NCBI GenBank assembly: GCA_015056055.1
Contig: SVHC01000007.1
Coordinates: 1 to 64,000 of the forward strand
DNA length: 64,000 nucleotides
Direction: 5' to 3'
Origin: Clostridiales bacterium
GTDB lineage: Bacteria > Bacillota > Clostridia > Christensenellales > Aristaeellaceae
In this document: in pieces, positions 24,464 through 33,734 of the stretch
How positions within the stretch are numbered: position 1 is the stretch's first letter
How the letters are laid out: each line of letters opens with the position of its first letter
Notes under the pieces: model-generated
What the model was told of the DNA's origin: nothing
The model's database searches: none
What the model saw: only the letters and a program-made list of their open reading frames with translations
Position numbers and translations under genes: made by a program

Positions 24464-25825
24464 TTATCTTTTGCTGAGTTCGACGTAATCCACTTCTTTT
24501 TTGACGTTGGTATAAGCGGGGCGGATAATCTTGCCCACGTTCTGAATTTCCTCAATGCGGTGTGCGCTCCATCCTGCAACGCGCGCAACGGCGAAGATGG
24601 GCGTGAACAGTTCGCAGGGGATATCCAGCATCTGATAGATCAGACCGGAATAGAAGTCGACGTTGGCGCTTACGCCCTTATAAATCTTGCGCTTTTCAGA
24701 GATAATTTCCGGCGCAAGCTTGGCAACCTTCTCATACAGGGCGAAATCTTCCTCGCGGCCCTTTTCGACAGCGAGTTTGTGGGCGCACTCTTTCAGAATA
24801 TCGGCGCGCGGGTCGGACAGGGAATACACCGCGTGACCCATGCCGTAAATCAATCCGGTGTTGTCGAAAGCCTGCTTGTCGAGCAGGCGCACCACATAAT
24901 CGCGGATCTCGCTTTCCTTTTCGGGATTAATGTTCGCCTTCATATCCTCAAACATCTTGACGACTTTGACGTTTGCACCGCCGTGACGGGGTCCTTTCAG
25001 GGAACCCAGCGCGGCGGAAATTGCCGAATAGGTATCCGTGCCGGAAGATGTCACAACATGCGTGGTGAAGGTAGAATTGTTGCCGCCGCCGTGCTCCGCA
25101 TGCAGAACCATTGCAAGGTCCAGAATCTTTGCCTCCAGCGTGGAATATTCGCCGGTCTTTCGGAGCATGCCAAGGAAATTCTCCGCCGCGGACTTTTCCG
25201 GGTCGGGATGGCGGATGAAAAGACTCTTGCCGAGCAGATAGTGGCGGTAGGACTGATAGCCGTAAACCGCCAGCATCGGGAATGCCGAAATCATAAACAG
25301 GCACTGCCTGAGCACGTTTGCAATGGAAATATCGTCCGCATTGTCGTCATAGGCGTACAGCGCCAGCACACTGCGGGACAGAATATTCATCAGGTCGCGG
25401 CCGGGCGCTTTCAGAATCATATCGCGCACGAACGAAGTGGGCAGGGAGCGCAGGCTGGAAAGCACGCCCCTGAACTCTTCAAGTTCTTCCTTATTGGGCA
25501 GCTGCGAGAACAGAAGCAGATACACCGTTTCCTCAAATCCGAAGCGGTCATCCTTCTGAAAACCGTTTACCAGGTCGCGCACATTGATGCCCCTGTAAAA
25601 CAGTTTGCCGTGGCAGGGAATATCGTTTCCCTCCGCATCCTTGCTCTTCGCCTTGATGCGGGAAACCTCCGTAAGACCGGTGACAACGCCGTTTCCGTTC
25701 AGGTCGCGCAGTCCACGGTAGACCTTGTGCTCCTTGTACATTTCGGGCCGGATATTGTTATTGCTGTTGGAAAGATCCGCCATTTTCTGAATATACGGGG
25801 TAATTTCGGAATAAATGTTCTTCAT
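24464..25825 (-). CDS. gltA: Citrate synthase
   Basis: 453 residues from the ATG at 25825 (AAGGAG upstream). It condenses acetyl-CoA and oxaloacetate to citrate. Family blocks: LHAEHGGGNNSTFTTHV (substrate-binding His), RHGGAN, GLIYGMGHAVYSLSDPRA (second catalytic His), and VDFYSGLIYQMLDIP with the catalytic Asp. The long N-terminal extension with FYRGINVRDLVNGFQKDDRFGFEETVYLLLF fits the type found in anaerobic Clostridia. Single-gene unit; it could feed glutamate synthesis in an incomplete citric acid cycle. Confidence 0.93.
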   Translation of the reverse strand: MKNIYSEITPYIQKMADLSNSNNNIRPEMYKEHKVYRGLRDLNGNGVVTGLTEVSRIKAKSKDAEGNDIPCHGKLFYRGINVRDLVNGFQKDDRFGFEETVYLLLFSQLPNKEELEEFRGVLSSLRSLPTSFVRDMILKAPGRDLMNILSRSVLALYAYDDNADDISIANVLRQCLFMISAFPMLAVYGYQSYRHYLLGKSLFIRHPDPEKSAAENFLGMLRKTGEYSTLEAKILDLAMVLHAEHGGGNNSTFTTHVVTSSGTDTYSAISAALGSLKGPRHGGANVKVVKMFEDMKANINPEKESEIRDYVVRLLDKQAFDNTGLIYGMGHAVYSLSDPRADILKECAHKLAVEKGREEDFALYEKVAKLAPEIISEKRKIYKGVSANVDFYSGLIYQMLDIPCELFTPIFAVARVAGWSAHRIEEIQNVGKIIRPAYTNVKKEVDYVELSKR

Positions 25826-25853
25826 GTATTTCTCCTTAAATAAAAAATAATGC

Positions 25854-25886
25854 ACCAATTTTATGATTGGTACATTATAACATCTC
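25854..25886 (-). promoter_or_regulatory. Citrate synthase promoter region with inverted repeat
   Basis: On the minus strand, TATAAT lies at about 25881-25876, with a weak TTTATT 17 bp upstream. Directly downstream is the inverted repeat ACCAAT tttatg ATTGGT at 25854-25871, a possible operator or small leader hairpin. Confidence 0.5.
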
Positions 25887-26014
25887 TTTTTAAATAAATA
25901 AAGCTCTGCACAAAAAGTTCAAAATACCGCCATATCATTTTTTTCAATGATCGCCCGGGCAGAAAAAAAGAGCATGGCTGATGAGGTCGCCCCCATACAT
26001 CCATGCTCATCGGC

Positions 26015-27292
26015 TTACCTTTCTCTTTTCAGAAAATAAACGGCGAACGCAATTGCAGCCTCAATGCAGTACGCCGCATAGAAGCCCATGTTCATGGCAT
26101 TGCTGCGCACGCGTCCCACCGCCAGATCGTCATATGTGACTACGGTAATGGGCAGAAGGCTGCCTTCCCTTTCCATATAGCTGAAGGTGCTGACGGATTC
26201 GTTTCTGTGAACATATTCGCATACGACAGTTCCGTCGTGCAGCGTAAGCTCCCGGCGATAGAATTCCTCCTCGGAAATTTCATTGCCCTGATCGTCGTAA
26301 TAAATCGTGTCGCCCAGAATCGGGACATCTGCTATTGCCGTATTTCCTGTATTTGCCGTATGTTTTTTATAAGGGACGGGCTTTTCCATAAATTCGGCAA
26401 AGCTTTCGTATGTATCAAACTGTATCCCGTCTGCAAGCCTTGCAGGCGTCCACCTGTCATTTGCCAGCAGCTGCACGACAAAGGTCAGAACCAGTGCGGC
26501 TATAAGCGCAGAAGAACAATATTTCTGCAGCGCATGATTTTTGCGGTATCTGACCGCCTCTTTTTCCTCCAGTGTGAACGCACCCTTTTCAAACAGGCGG
26601 TTGTCCGCAATCCATACGGCAAACAGCGCAATCAGCGCACTGGCCGCACCATGCACAAATCCGCTGATCAGCCACGCTTCGGCTTCCAGCCCCCAGTATG
26701 CGTCCTCCACGAATGCAAGCGGAGAAATTATGCCAAACAGTATAAATCCCGCCGCACAGCTCGCCTCCGCCATGCGGATAACGCTCCGTTTGTAACCGGC
26801 GATTTTTTCATCCGCCGCATCTGCCGCCGAAACGGCAAACATCGCCTGATTCAGCGCAATCATCTGGAATACTACGCCCACACCAATAATAGCCAGGCCG
26901 GACAAAAATCCGATCTGTGCGCGCAGAAATCCGTTGTTCAGAATCATCGCAACGATCAGACCGCCCAGATACAGCGCATTTGCAATAATAGTTTTCGTGC
27001 GGTATTTGGAAAGGCTTATTTCAATCAGTCTTTGCCGCTGTTTTTCGCCCTTCGGAGTTGGCTCCTCCGGCGCGGCATGCGTCTTTCTTTCGCCGCGCAG
27101 AAGCTCGTCGCAGGTCACGTCGAAAATTTCTGCGATCACGGGAATGGCCGATATATCCGGCGTGCCGTCATCCCGCTCCCATCGGCTGATCGTTTTATCC
27201 GAAACATTTAGCTTTTCCGCAAGATCCTTTTGCGTCATGCCGCTTGCCTTTCTAAGCGCGGCAATGAATTCGCCCATGCTTTTTCTTTCCAT
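26015..27292 (-). CDS. XRE helix-turn-helix regulator fused to membrane domain
   Basis: 425 residues from the ATG at 27292 (GGAGGTG upstream). Residues 1-60 form an XRE/Cro HTH (LRKASGMTQKDLAEKLNVSDKTISRWERDDGTPD). A charged linker follows, then about six hydrophobic segments between residues 100 and 290 and one at the C-terminus. Between the last two lies a soluble loop of about 120 residues (DRWTPARLADGIQFD to VTYDDLAVG). It should be a one-component membrane-bound transcription regulator whose extracytoplasmic loop senses an unknown signal. No obvious partner gene. Confidence 0.85.
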   Translation of the reverse strand: MERKSMGEFIAALRKASGMTQKDLAEKLNVSDKTISRWERDDGTPDISAIPVIAEIFDVTCDELLRGERKTHAAPEEPTPKGEKQRQRLIEISLSKYRTKTIIANALYLGGLIVAMILNNGFLRAQIGFLSGLAIIGVGVVFQMIALNQAMFAVSAADAADEKIAGYKRSVIRMAEASCAAGFILFGIISPLAFVEDAYWGLEAEAWLISGFVHGAASALIALFAVWIADNRLFEKGAFTLEEKEAVRYRKNHALQKYCSSALIAALVLTFVVQLLANDRWTPARLADGIQFDTYESFAEFMEKPVPYKKHTANTGNTAIADVPILGDTIYYDDQGNEISEEEFYRRELTLHDGTVVCEYVHRNESVSTFSYMEREGSLLPITVVTYDDLAVGRVRSNAMNMGFYAAYCIEAAIAFAVYFLKRER

Positions 27293-27404
27293 ATTTTTCA
27301 CCTCCATGGTTTTCTACACCCTGATTCTACCATTTCGCCGGTGAGAAAACCACCCACAATTCCCGGAAATCACTCTCGCAATGCGAGAATTATGGAAAAA
27401 GCCA

Positions 27405-27462
27405 TCCCCTCAGTCAGTCTGACAACTGACAGCTCCCCTTAGACTTCGTCCAAGGGGAGCCT
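27405..27462. repeat. R3 two-hairpin repeat
   Basis: CCCCTCAGTCAGTCTGaCAACTGACAG region: first hairpin CAGTC/GACTG-like, second hairpin GCTCCCCTTaga...AAGGGGAGC. Placed just downstream of the minus-strand glycosidase gene, where its second hairpin may act as a terminator. Confidence 0.65.
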
Positions 27463-27468
27463 TTAATA

Positions 27469-28980
27469 CTATTCTACTCTGATCTCCACATAATCAATAG
27501 TCACAGGCTCGCCCTGGGTCGCGATTTCGAGCAGGACATACACAGGCAGTTTTCCGTCATTGATCACGGAAAATTCGTATGCCGCATGGTCAAAGAATGC
27601 GGGTTTCAGTTCCACCTGACCGATGAGGGAAGTCTGTTTGCGGTTGGCGTACATGACGATATCTTCCGCCTTGCCCTCTGCCACACCGAGCCTTACGGTA
27701 ACCTTGGCATTTTCATCGATCCTGCCGGTGCAGACGCGAATCTGGCGATACTGATGTGTCTTTTTGCAGGCGAAGGGCAAATCCCTGCCGCCGACTCTCC
27801 ATGCGGGGCGCATATCGCAGAAAGTGACCACATGGCTGCGCGGGGCATCTTTCGTCATGTCGGGATCGCCGATGCTGTTCAGAAGCACCGCCTGATGTTC
27901 CTTCTTCACGCCCATATCCGGGTGCGCAGCGCCGCCCGTCCAGTAGGTATCCTCCGGCTTGGGGTCGTCAAAATAGTTGAAAAGATAGTTCTTATCGGCG
28001 CCGAGGGCAAAATGCTGCTCCGCCAGCGCCATAACCTGATCGCGCGAGGCGAATCGCATTTCATTTTCGCCGGGCCACATCAGAATTTCAATACCCGGGG
28101 CAAGAATCGTATCCGTGCCGTGGAGCAGGCGTTTCCACATGGGCACGGGAATATCGCTGTCGCAGGTTGCCCAGCGCGGCGTGGGAGTCAGCACCTGAAC
28201 AAGGCCTTCACGCGCCCATGTCGTGGCGTCAAAGCCCATTTCCAGCGCATCTTTCGGATCGGCAGGTACACGCGCGCTCAGAAGAATCGCATGTCCGCGC
28301 TTTTCGGCAGCAGCCTTCACGCGCTTTGATACTTCGCGGGTGAAATCGTTCAGAATCTCGATGCCCTCGTATTCCGCGCCCGGACGCAGGCAGAAAGCTT
28401 CCCTCTGCCAGTCGAGCTCAACGCCGTCCATATCGTAGCGTTCCAGAAGTTCTTCGATCAGTTTCAGTTCGCGCTCGCGGACTGCCGGCTCGGCATAGTC
28501 AAAGCAGCGGTCAAAATATCCGTCCACCGGTCTGTGGGTCACGCGGCGATATTCCGGATGCTCATGGAAGAAATCCGGATGCAGAACGGATGCAGGCTTG
28601 TCATGGTCATGGCAGTCGTTCATGCGCAGGGAAATCCATCCGCGAATGCCCATCCTGCGGCACTCATTCAGCCAGATCGCAAACGGATCCAGCCCCTGAT
28701 TTACGTATATATCGTACGCCACCTTTGTATATGTATCGGAATAATCGACGGCGTATCCGTTTTCCTCCTTCTGGAGGTACTTGTCGATCCAGCTGGTGAT
28801 GACCTTTGAAGGATATCCGGCAATGCGCCCGGCAAGGGAGAAAACCAGGTCAGTCACCTGCGTGCCTTCATACTGGGCGGCAAAGCGCACAATCTCGTCG
28901 CGGTCAACTTTGATGTTCTTCCTGAAACGGCTGGCGATAAAATGCGTATCGTCGATATTTACCATGATACCCTTGCGCAT
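27469..28980 (-). CDS. Putative glycoside hydrolase, GHL10-like TIM barrel
   Basis: 503 residues, AGGAGG upstream. The N-terminal 350 residues look like a TIM barrel: IRGWISLRMNDCHDHD, YDMDGVELDWQREAF (the Asp-Glu-x-Asp region typical of glycosyl-hydrolase-like proteins) and HFALGADKNYLFNYFDDP. The C-terminal 130 residues look like a beta-sandwich. No signal peptide, so cytoplasmic. Substrate unknown. It lies 12 bases downstream of mnmE and is presumably co-transcribed with it, an unusual pairing. Confidence 0.75.
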   Translation of the reverse strand: MRKGIMVNIDDTHFIASRFRKNIKVDRDEIVRFAAQYEGTQVTDLVFSLAGRIAGYPSKVITSWIDKYLQKEENGYAVDYSDTYTKVAYDIYVNQGLDPFAIWLNECRRMGIRGWISLRMNDCHDHDKPASVLHPDFFHEHPEYRRVTHRPVDGYFDRCFDYAEPAVRERELKLIEELLERYDMDGVELDWQREAFCLRPGAEYEGIEILNDFTREVSKRVKAAAEKRGHAILLSARVPADPKDALEMGFDATTWAREGLVQVLTPTPRWATCDSDIPVPMWKRLLHGTDTILAPGIEILMWPGENEMRFASRDQVMALAEQHFALGADKNYLFNYFDDPKPEDTYWTGGAAHPDMGVKKEHQAVLLNSIGDPDMTKDAPRSHVVTFCDMRPAWRVGGRDLPFACKKTHQYRQIRVCTGRIDENAKVTVRLGVAEGKAEDIVMYANRKQTSLIGQVELKPAFFDHAAYEFSVINDGKLPVYVLLEIATQGEPVTIDYVEIRVE

Positions 28981-28992
28981 GTTTTTCCCCTC

Positions 28993-30306
28993 CTATTTTC
29001 CTACACAGAACCGCTCAAATACGCGGTCAATAACATCTTCCGTAGCGTCCTCGCCGGTGATTTCGCCGAGAGTTCGCAGCGCGTCCTGCAGATACACGCA
29101 CAGCGCATCCAGCGGCATTCCGATTTGCGCGGAGTCCAGCGCGCATTCCAGTGCTTCCAGCGTCTTTTTTGCAAGGTCGATATGACGCGCACAGGTCATC
29201 TGATTTTCGGCAATTTCCGGTGCACGGAGCGCTTCAAGAATGGCGTTCTCCAGCTCTTTTATGCCTTCGCCCGTTTTGCAGGAAATCATGATCGCACCGG
29301 GCAATTCCTTTTCCACGGTGAGGTCGGTCTTATTGAGCACGAGAATCGCTCGGCTGTCAAGCTCGGAGAGCATCTCTTTCTCGCTGTCGTTCCACGGAGA
29401 GCTCGCATCGAACACGGCAATTACCGCATCCGCATTCTGAACGGCTTTTTTTGCGCGCTCCACGCCGATTTTCTCAATCGCGTCGCCGGTTTCGCGTACG
29501 CCCGCGGTATCGCTCAGTTCCACCGTAAGTCCGCCCAGAAAAACGCGCTCGGTCAGTACGTCGCGCGTGGTACCGGCGATATCGGTCACGATGGCGCGGT
29601 CGCTTCCCGCAAGCGCATTCATGATGGAGCTTTTGCCCACATTCGGCGCGCCCGCAAGCACGCAGCTTGCACCGTCGCGCACGATGCGCGCCCGGTCGCC
29701 GTCGCTTCGCTCGCGCAGACCCGCAATGATCTCTTCCAGAGATGCAATCAGTTCCTCGCGCGTCAGATCCTCGTCCACTTCCTCCGGGAAATCCATATGC
29801 GCCTCGATCTGCGCCATCTGATCCACCAGCTGCGTGCGAATGGATTTGACATACGCGCTCACGCCGCCTTCCAGCTGCCTGAGTGCTGCGCGTCCCGCCG
29901 CCTCGCTGTTTGCCGAAATCACAGCCATTACAGCTTCTGCTTCGTCCAGCGTCACGCGTCCGTTCAGAAATGCGCGCATGGTAAATTCGCCGCTCTTCGC
30001 AGGGCGCGCGCCCAGTTCAAAAACCCTTTCCAGCACGCGCTGTGTGATATAGCTGCCGCCATGGCAGTGAATTTCCGCCACATCCTCACGCGTGTAGGTG
30101 TGCGGCGCGGGCATGAACACAGCCATTGCCTCGTCCATTTTGCCTTCTTTGCCCATCACATGACCGTAGCCCAGCCTGCGCGCCTTCGGCACAGGCGAAA
30201 AAGCGCGAGAGAGAATCTCCCGCGCGTCAGGTCCACTGATGCGGATAATCGCTACTCCGCCTTCGCCCGGGGGCGTGGCAACGGCGGCAATCGTTTCACC
30301 AATCAT
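28993..30306 (-). CDS. mnmE: tRNA modification GTPase MnmE
   Basis: 437 residues. With MnmG it installs the carboxymethylaminomethyl group on U34 of certain tRNAs. N-terminal formyl-tetrahydrofolate domain (IAAVATPPGEGGVAIIRISG), central GTPase with GAPNVGKSS (about 217-225), DIAGTTRD, DTAG and NKTD, and C-terminal FCVGK carrying the catalytic cysteine. mnmE is usually beside mnmG, rsmG and the oriC cluster; here it is about 15 kb from dnaA without these partners. Confidence 0.96.
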   Translation of the reverse strand: MIGETIAAVATPPGEGGVAIIRISGPDAREILSRAFSPVPKARRLGYGHVMGKEGKMDEAMAVFMPAPHTYTREDVAEIHCHGGSYITQRVLERVFELGARPAKSGEFTMRAFLNGRVTLDEAEAVMAVISANSEAAGRAALRQLEGGVSAYVKSIRTQLVDQMAQIEAHMDFPEEVDEDLTREELIASLEEIIAGLRERSDGDRARIVRDGASCVLAGAPNVGKSSIMNALAGSDRAIVTDIAGTTRDVLTERVFLGGLTVELSDTAGVRETGDAIEKIGVERAKKAVQNADAVIAVFDASSPWNDSEKEMLSELDSRAILVLNKTDLTVEKELPGAIMISCKTGEGIKELENAILEALRAPEIAENQMTCARHIDLAKKTLEALECALDSAQIGMPLDALCVYLQDALRTLGEITGEDATEDVIDRVFERFCVGK

Positions 30307-30454
30307 AAGAATAAAGCTGCTCCCTCGTTCATATTTTTCTAAGCGGAATCATGGATTCCAATGTGTTTATTATAGCATACTCTGTATTGAAAGAATAGTG
30401 AGCAGGAAAAAAATACACCTCATCAGTCTCGTTTCACTCGTCAGTTCCCCTCAA

Positions 30455-30614
30455 GTAATCGATGATTTAATGAGATGATGCAGTGGCGGAAGAATTTTGC
30501 GGCAGATGCAATTGCAAAAATCGCAGGCCTAGCGGCGCTAAGTCAAGATTTTTGCAGGCAGCAGATGCCGTAAAAGGCAATGCCAATGTCGTCATCGAAT
30601 AAATCAGTGATTAC
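30455..30614. repeat. R4 foldback repeat, copy 2
   Basis: Outer inverted repeat GTAATCgatGATTTA / TAAATCagtGATTAC. Inner stem GCAAAAATC / GATTTTTGC with core hairpin TAGCggcGCTA. Compared with copies 1 and 3 both arms changed together, which supports selection or origin as a foldback. Confidence 0.8.
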
Positions 30615-30681
30615 TCAAGAGGCGATGCTGTCAACTTAGCAGTTTTGCGCGAAAGCAGCAGGCCTCCCTCTTAGTTTCTAC

Positions 30682-30714
30682 AAAAAAACCGGAACGCACA
30701 TGCATTCCGGTTTT
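30682..30714 (-). terminator. Terminator of pot operon
   Basis: Minus strand AAAACCGGAATGCA pairs with TGCGTTCCGGTTTT, followed by TTT. Just downstream of potD. Confidence 0.85.
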
Positions 30715-30722
30715 CACAGTAA

Positions 30723-31838
30723 TTATCTTGCCAGGCGAACCTCAGACCAGATTTCCTCGTACATATCGACGTACTCTGCAACATCCTGGAAGAATTCGCA
30801 GCGGTCGATAACTTCCTGAGAGGGATTGAGGGTAGAATTGTTCTTTTCTTCCTCGCTCATCTCATCGATAACGGTCTGAATGGGGGTGGAATACCAGATA
30901 TAGTCCATATTCATGCGGGCGATATCGGTGCGGCACATGAAGTCGATGAATGCCTGAGCAGCCTCAACATTCTTGCTTCCCTTCGGGATGCACATGGCGT
31001 CGAGCCAGATGTTGGAGCCTTCCATGGGAACAACGTAGGCGAGGTCCTCGTTTTCCTCCATGGAGTACAGGGCGTCGCCGGAGTAAACCAGTGCGAGGGC
31101 AGCTTCGCCGGCGATCATCTTATCCTTGGTTTCGTCCAGCTGATAAGCCTTGACGATGCCGTTCTTTTTCTGCTCGATAAGCTTGTCGCGTGCGGCATTC
31201 AGAGCTTCCTGATTGCGTTCGTTCAGGGAGTAGCCCATCATCTTCATGGTGATGCCCAGGGAATCGCGGTAGGAGTCCATCATGATGACGTTTCCGGCAT
31301 ACTTGGTATCAAACATCTGCGCCCAGTGGGTGATTTCCTCATCCACCATGGTGGTGTTGTACAGAATGCCGACGGTGCCCCACATATACGGCACGGAATA
31401 TTCGCCGGAAGGATCATAGGAGGGATTCTTCACCCATTCGGAAAGGTTTGCCACATTGGGCATAGCGGCAAGGTCCAGCTTTTCCAGACCATTTTCCTTC
31501 ACCAGACGCTCGATGATATAGTCGGAGGGCACGATTACGTCGTACACGCCGGGGTTGGCAACGAGCTTGGTGTACATTTCCTCATTGTTGGTGAAGTTGG
31601 CATACTTTACCACAATGCCGGTTTCTGCGGTGAACATATCGATCACGTTGGGATCAATATAGTCAAACCAGTTGAAAACGACAATTTCCGTACCTGCATA
31701 CGGCTTGTTCGGGTCTGCCGGGGTCTTGGTTGCAGAAGCTTCTGCATTCTTGTCCGTATCATTTGCCGGGGCAGAGGAGCATCCTGCCATCATGATGGCA
31801 AGAAACAGTACCAGTACGATGCAAAGTGCCTTTTTCAT
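30723..31838 (-). CDS. potD: Spermidine/putrescine ABC transporter substrate-binding lipoprotein
   Basis: 371 residues. A lipoprotein signal peptide with lipobox MAGC (Cys20) is followed by a Thr/Ala/Asp-rich linker. The PotD family start of the mature fold is VVFNWFDYIDPNVIDMFTAETGI, then GVYDVIVPSDYIIERLVKENGLEKLD and PYMWGTVGILYN. It binds polyamines outside the membrane and delivers them to PotBC. It is separated from potC by 293 bp filled by an R3 and an R1 repeat, so its expression may be uncoupled from the other pot genes. Confidence 0.94.
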   Translation of the reverse strand: MKKALCIVLVLFLAIMMAGCSSAPANDTDKNAEASATKTPADPNKPYAGTEIVVFNWFDYIDPNVIDMFTAETGIVVKYANFTNNEEMYTKLVANPGVYDVIVPSDYIIERLVKENGLEKLDLAAMPNVANLSEWVKNPSYDPSGEYSVPYMWGTVGILYNTTMVDEEITHWAQMFDTKYAGNVIMMDSYRDSLGITMKMMGYSLNERNQEALNAARDKLIEQKKNGIVKAYQLDETKDKMIAGEAALALVYSGDALYSMEENEDLAYVVPMEGSNIWLDAMCIPKGSKNVEAAQAFIDFMCRTDIARMNMDYIWYSTPIQTVIDEMSEEEKNNSTLNPSQEVIDRCEFFQDVAEYVDMYEEIWSEVRLAR

Positions 31839-31879
31839 CTTCTTCCTAAATATCCTCCTGAAAATAAAGTTTTTTACTA

Positions 31880-31938
31880 CACCTCATCCGTCAGTCCTAT
31901 GGACTGCCACCTTCCCCTCAAGGGGAAGGCTCTCGGGA
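31880..31938. repeat. R3 two-hairpin repeat
   Basis: CACCTCATCCGT, first hairpin CAGTCCtatGGACTG, then second hairpin CCTTCCCCtcaaGGGGAAGG. Abuts R1-C. Confidence 0.8.
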
Positions 31939-31951
31939 ATGCGACTTCTGA

Positions 31952-32122
31952 TTCAAATCCGCAGCGGCGGCGTGTACGCCGCGAGGAGCGTATTTTTTCG
32001 TAGGGAAGCCCGCGACCCGAAGAAAAAATCGTTTCCCTGCAGATTTCACGGCCGGAATCCAAAGGATTCAAGTGAAATCTGGTGGGGGTGGCAGTGGCGG
32101 GGGAGTTTACTTCCCCGTCCAC
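31952..32122 (+). repeat. R1-C, truncated copy within the pot operon
   Basis: Starts at TTCAAATCCGCAG and runs through the GCGGCG...CGCCGC hairpin, the CAGATTTCAC / GTGAAATCTG stem enclosing GAATCC / GGATTC, and the GGGGGAG / CTTCCCC hairpin. The AGTCTG end hairpin and the left TGTCAAAAAA end are missing, and no flanking duplication is seen. The ATTTCAC/GTGAAAT pairing differs from copies A, B and E on both arms. Confidence 0.85.
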
Positions 32123-32131
32123 AATGCAAAG

Positions 32132-32908
32132 CTACATCACGTCCTCCAGCGCCGTTCTCTTATTGATGATAATAAGCAGCACAAGCACTGCAAGGAACAT
32201 AAGGGTCGACAGCGCATAGATCGTAGGCTCGATACCGCGGCGTGCGGCGGAGTAAACGATCATGGAAAGCGTCTGATCGGTATTGGATGTAAAGTACGAT
32301 ACCACGAAATCATCCAGCGACATGGTGAACGAGAGCAGCGCGCCGGTGACGATACCGGGCATGATCTGCGGCAGGATGACCTTGGTAAGCGCCTTACCGG
32401 GCCTGCAGCCCAGATCGAGCGCGGCCTCATAGGTGCTGGGACTCATCTGAGAAAGCTTAGGCAGCACTGCGAACAGTACATACGGCGTATCAAACGCGAT
32501 ATGCGCCATGATCATGGTGCCCATACCCAGCGGAACCTTCATGAACACGAACATCAGCATCAGGGAAACACCCGTTGCGATATCCGGCGTGGTCATGGAC
32601 AGGTGGGAAAGGTTCATCAGCATATTGGACGCCCAGCCCTTGCGCATGGCATGGATACCGATCGCGCCGAGTGCGCCCAGGATGGTTGCGAAGATCGTTG
32701 CGACCACAGCCACGGTAAGGGTGACCTGCAGTGCATTCATGATCTCCGGGCTGTTGAACAGCTTTGCATACCATTCCATCGAAAAGCCGCCCCAGGATGC
32801 ACGCGATTTGCTCGCATTGAACGAAAGCGTGATCATCACGGCGATGGGAGCGTACAGGAACAGGAGGATCAGTGCGATATAGACTCTCTTAAATGCCTTT
32901 TTCACCAC
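32132..32908 (-). CDS. potC: Spermidine/putrescine ABC transporter permease PotC
   Basis: 258 residues with six predicted membrane helices and the permease EAA loop (AALDLGCRPGKALTKVILPQIMPGI, shown here by EAALDLGCRPGKAL), which contacts the ATPase. Overlaps potB by seven bases. Together with PotB it forms the membrane channel for polyamine uptake. Confidence 0.94.
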   Translation of the reverse strand: MVKKAFKRVYIALILLFLYAPIAVMITLSFNASKSRASWGGFSMEWYAKLFNSPEIMNALQVTLTVAVVATIFATILGALGAIGIHAMRKGWASNMLMNLSHLSMTTPDIATGVSLMLMFVFMKVPLGMGTMIMAHIAFDTPYVLFAVLPKLSQMSPSTYEAALDLGCRPGKALTKVILPQIMPGIVTGALLSFTMSLDDFVVSYFTSNTDQTLSMIVYSAARRGIEPTIYALSTLMFLAVLVLLIIINKRTALEDVM

Positions 32909-33732
32909 TTAGTCCCCTCCTTTTTCTGACCCTTATCCTCGAACCGGCGCAGGAAGCCGACGGAAACGATGATCAGGACCATCATGATAAGGCTCATGGC
33001 GGAACCGAAGTTCTGACCGGAAGACATGCTGATCTCGCGGAACTGATAGTCGATAAGGTCGCCCATCAGCCAGAACATACCGTTGCCGAGCAGTCGGGAG
33101 ATAGCGAATGTAGTTGCCGCGGGCATGAATACCATGGTAATACCGGAAACCACGCCCGGCATGGACAAAGGCAGCGTTACGCGCCAGAACACGCGGATGG
33201 GATTTGCGCCCAGATCCTCGGCGGCTTCGATCACGCGGGTGTCCATCTTTTTCAGTACGGTGTAAATCGGCAGGATCATGAACGGCAGGAAGTTGTAAAC
33301 CATGCCGAGCAGTACCGCGCCCTCGGTGCCGATCATCTGAATGCGCGGAAGTCCCATGAATTCCAGAACCGTATTGACGATACCGGTATCTTCCAGAATG
33401 CCGACCCATGCGTAGGTACGCAGCAGGAAGTTCATCCACATGGGAATCAGAATCAGGATTACGAAGGATTTGTTTTTTGAAAAATCCTTGCTCGCCAGGA
33501 ATTTCGCCGCCGGGTATCCGATCAGAAAACAGATCACCGTGCAGAAAAACGCCAGCTTCAGGCTCAAAAACAATGCCTCCAGATACATGGGCTTCATGAA
33601 CTTCTCAAAATTATCGAAGGTGAATGCGCCCGTCTTGCTTGTGAAGGCAAAGTACACCACGAACAGCAGCGGCACGATGGTGAACATCACCATCCAGATG
33701 CCGTACGGCGCGGCATAGGAGCTTCTTTTCAT
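32902..33732 (-). CDS. potB: Spermidine/putrescine ABC transporter permease PotB
   Basis: 276 residues with six predicted helices and the EAA loop EAAEDLGANPIRVFWRV. It starts two bases after the potA stop and overlaps potC, so it is translationally coupled on both sides. Confidence 0.94.
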   Translation of the reverse strand: MKRSSYAAPYGIWMVMFTIVPLLFVVYFAFTSKTGAFTFDNFEKFMKPMYLEALFLSLKLAFFCTVICFLIGYPAAKFLASKDFSKNKSFVILILIPMWMNFLLRTYAWVGILEDTGIVNTVLEFMGLPRIQMIGTEGAVLLGMVYNFLPFMILPIYTVLKKMDTRVIEAAEDLGANPIRVFWRVTLPLSMPGVVSGITMVFMPAATTFAISRLLGNGMFWLMGDLIDYQFREISMSSGQNFGSAMSLIMMVLIIVSVGFLRRFEDKGQKKEGTKW

Positions 33733-33734
33733 TC

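Larger units (their letters stand above)
30307..30722. other. Intergenic region with R4 repeat and terminator
   Basis: Holds the mnmE upstream region (AT-rich, 30340-30420), an R4 repeat at 30455-30614 and the potD terminator at 30682-30714. No reading frame looks real. Confidence 0.6.
31839..32131. other. potC-potD gap occupied by two repeats
   Basis: The rest of this operon is packed with overlaps or gaps below 35 bp. This 293-bp gap contains an R3 copy at 31880-31938 directly joined to R1-C at 31952-32122, leaving about 40 bp of other sequence next to potD, including GGAGGATATTT before its start. Confidence 0.75.
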
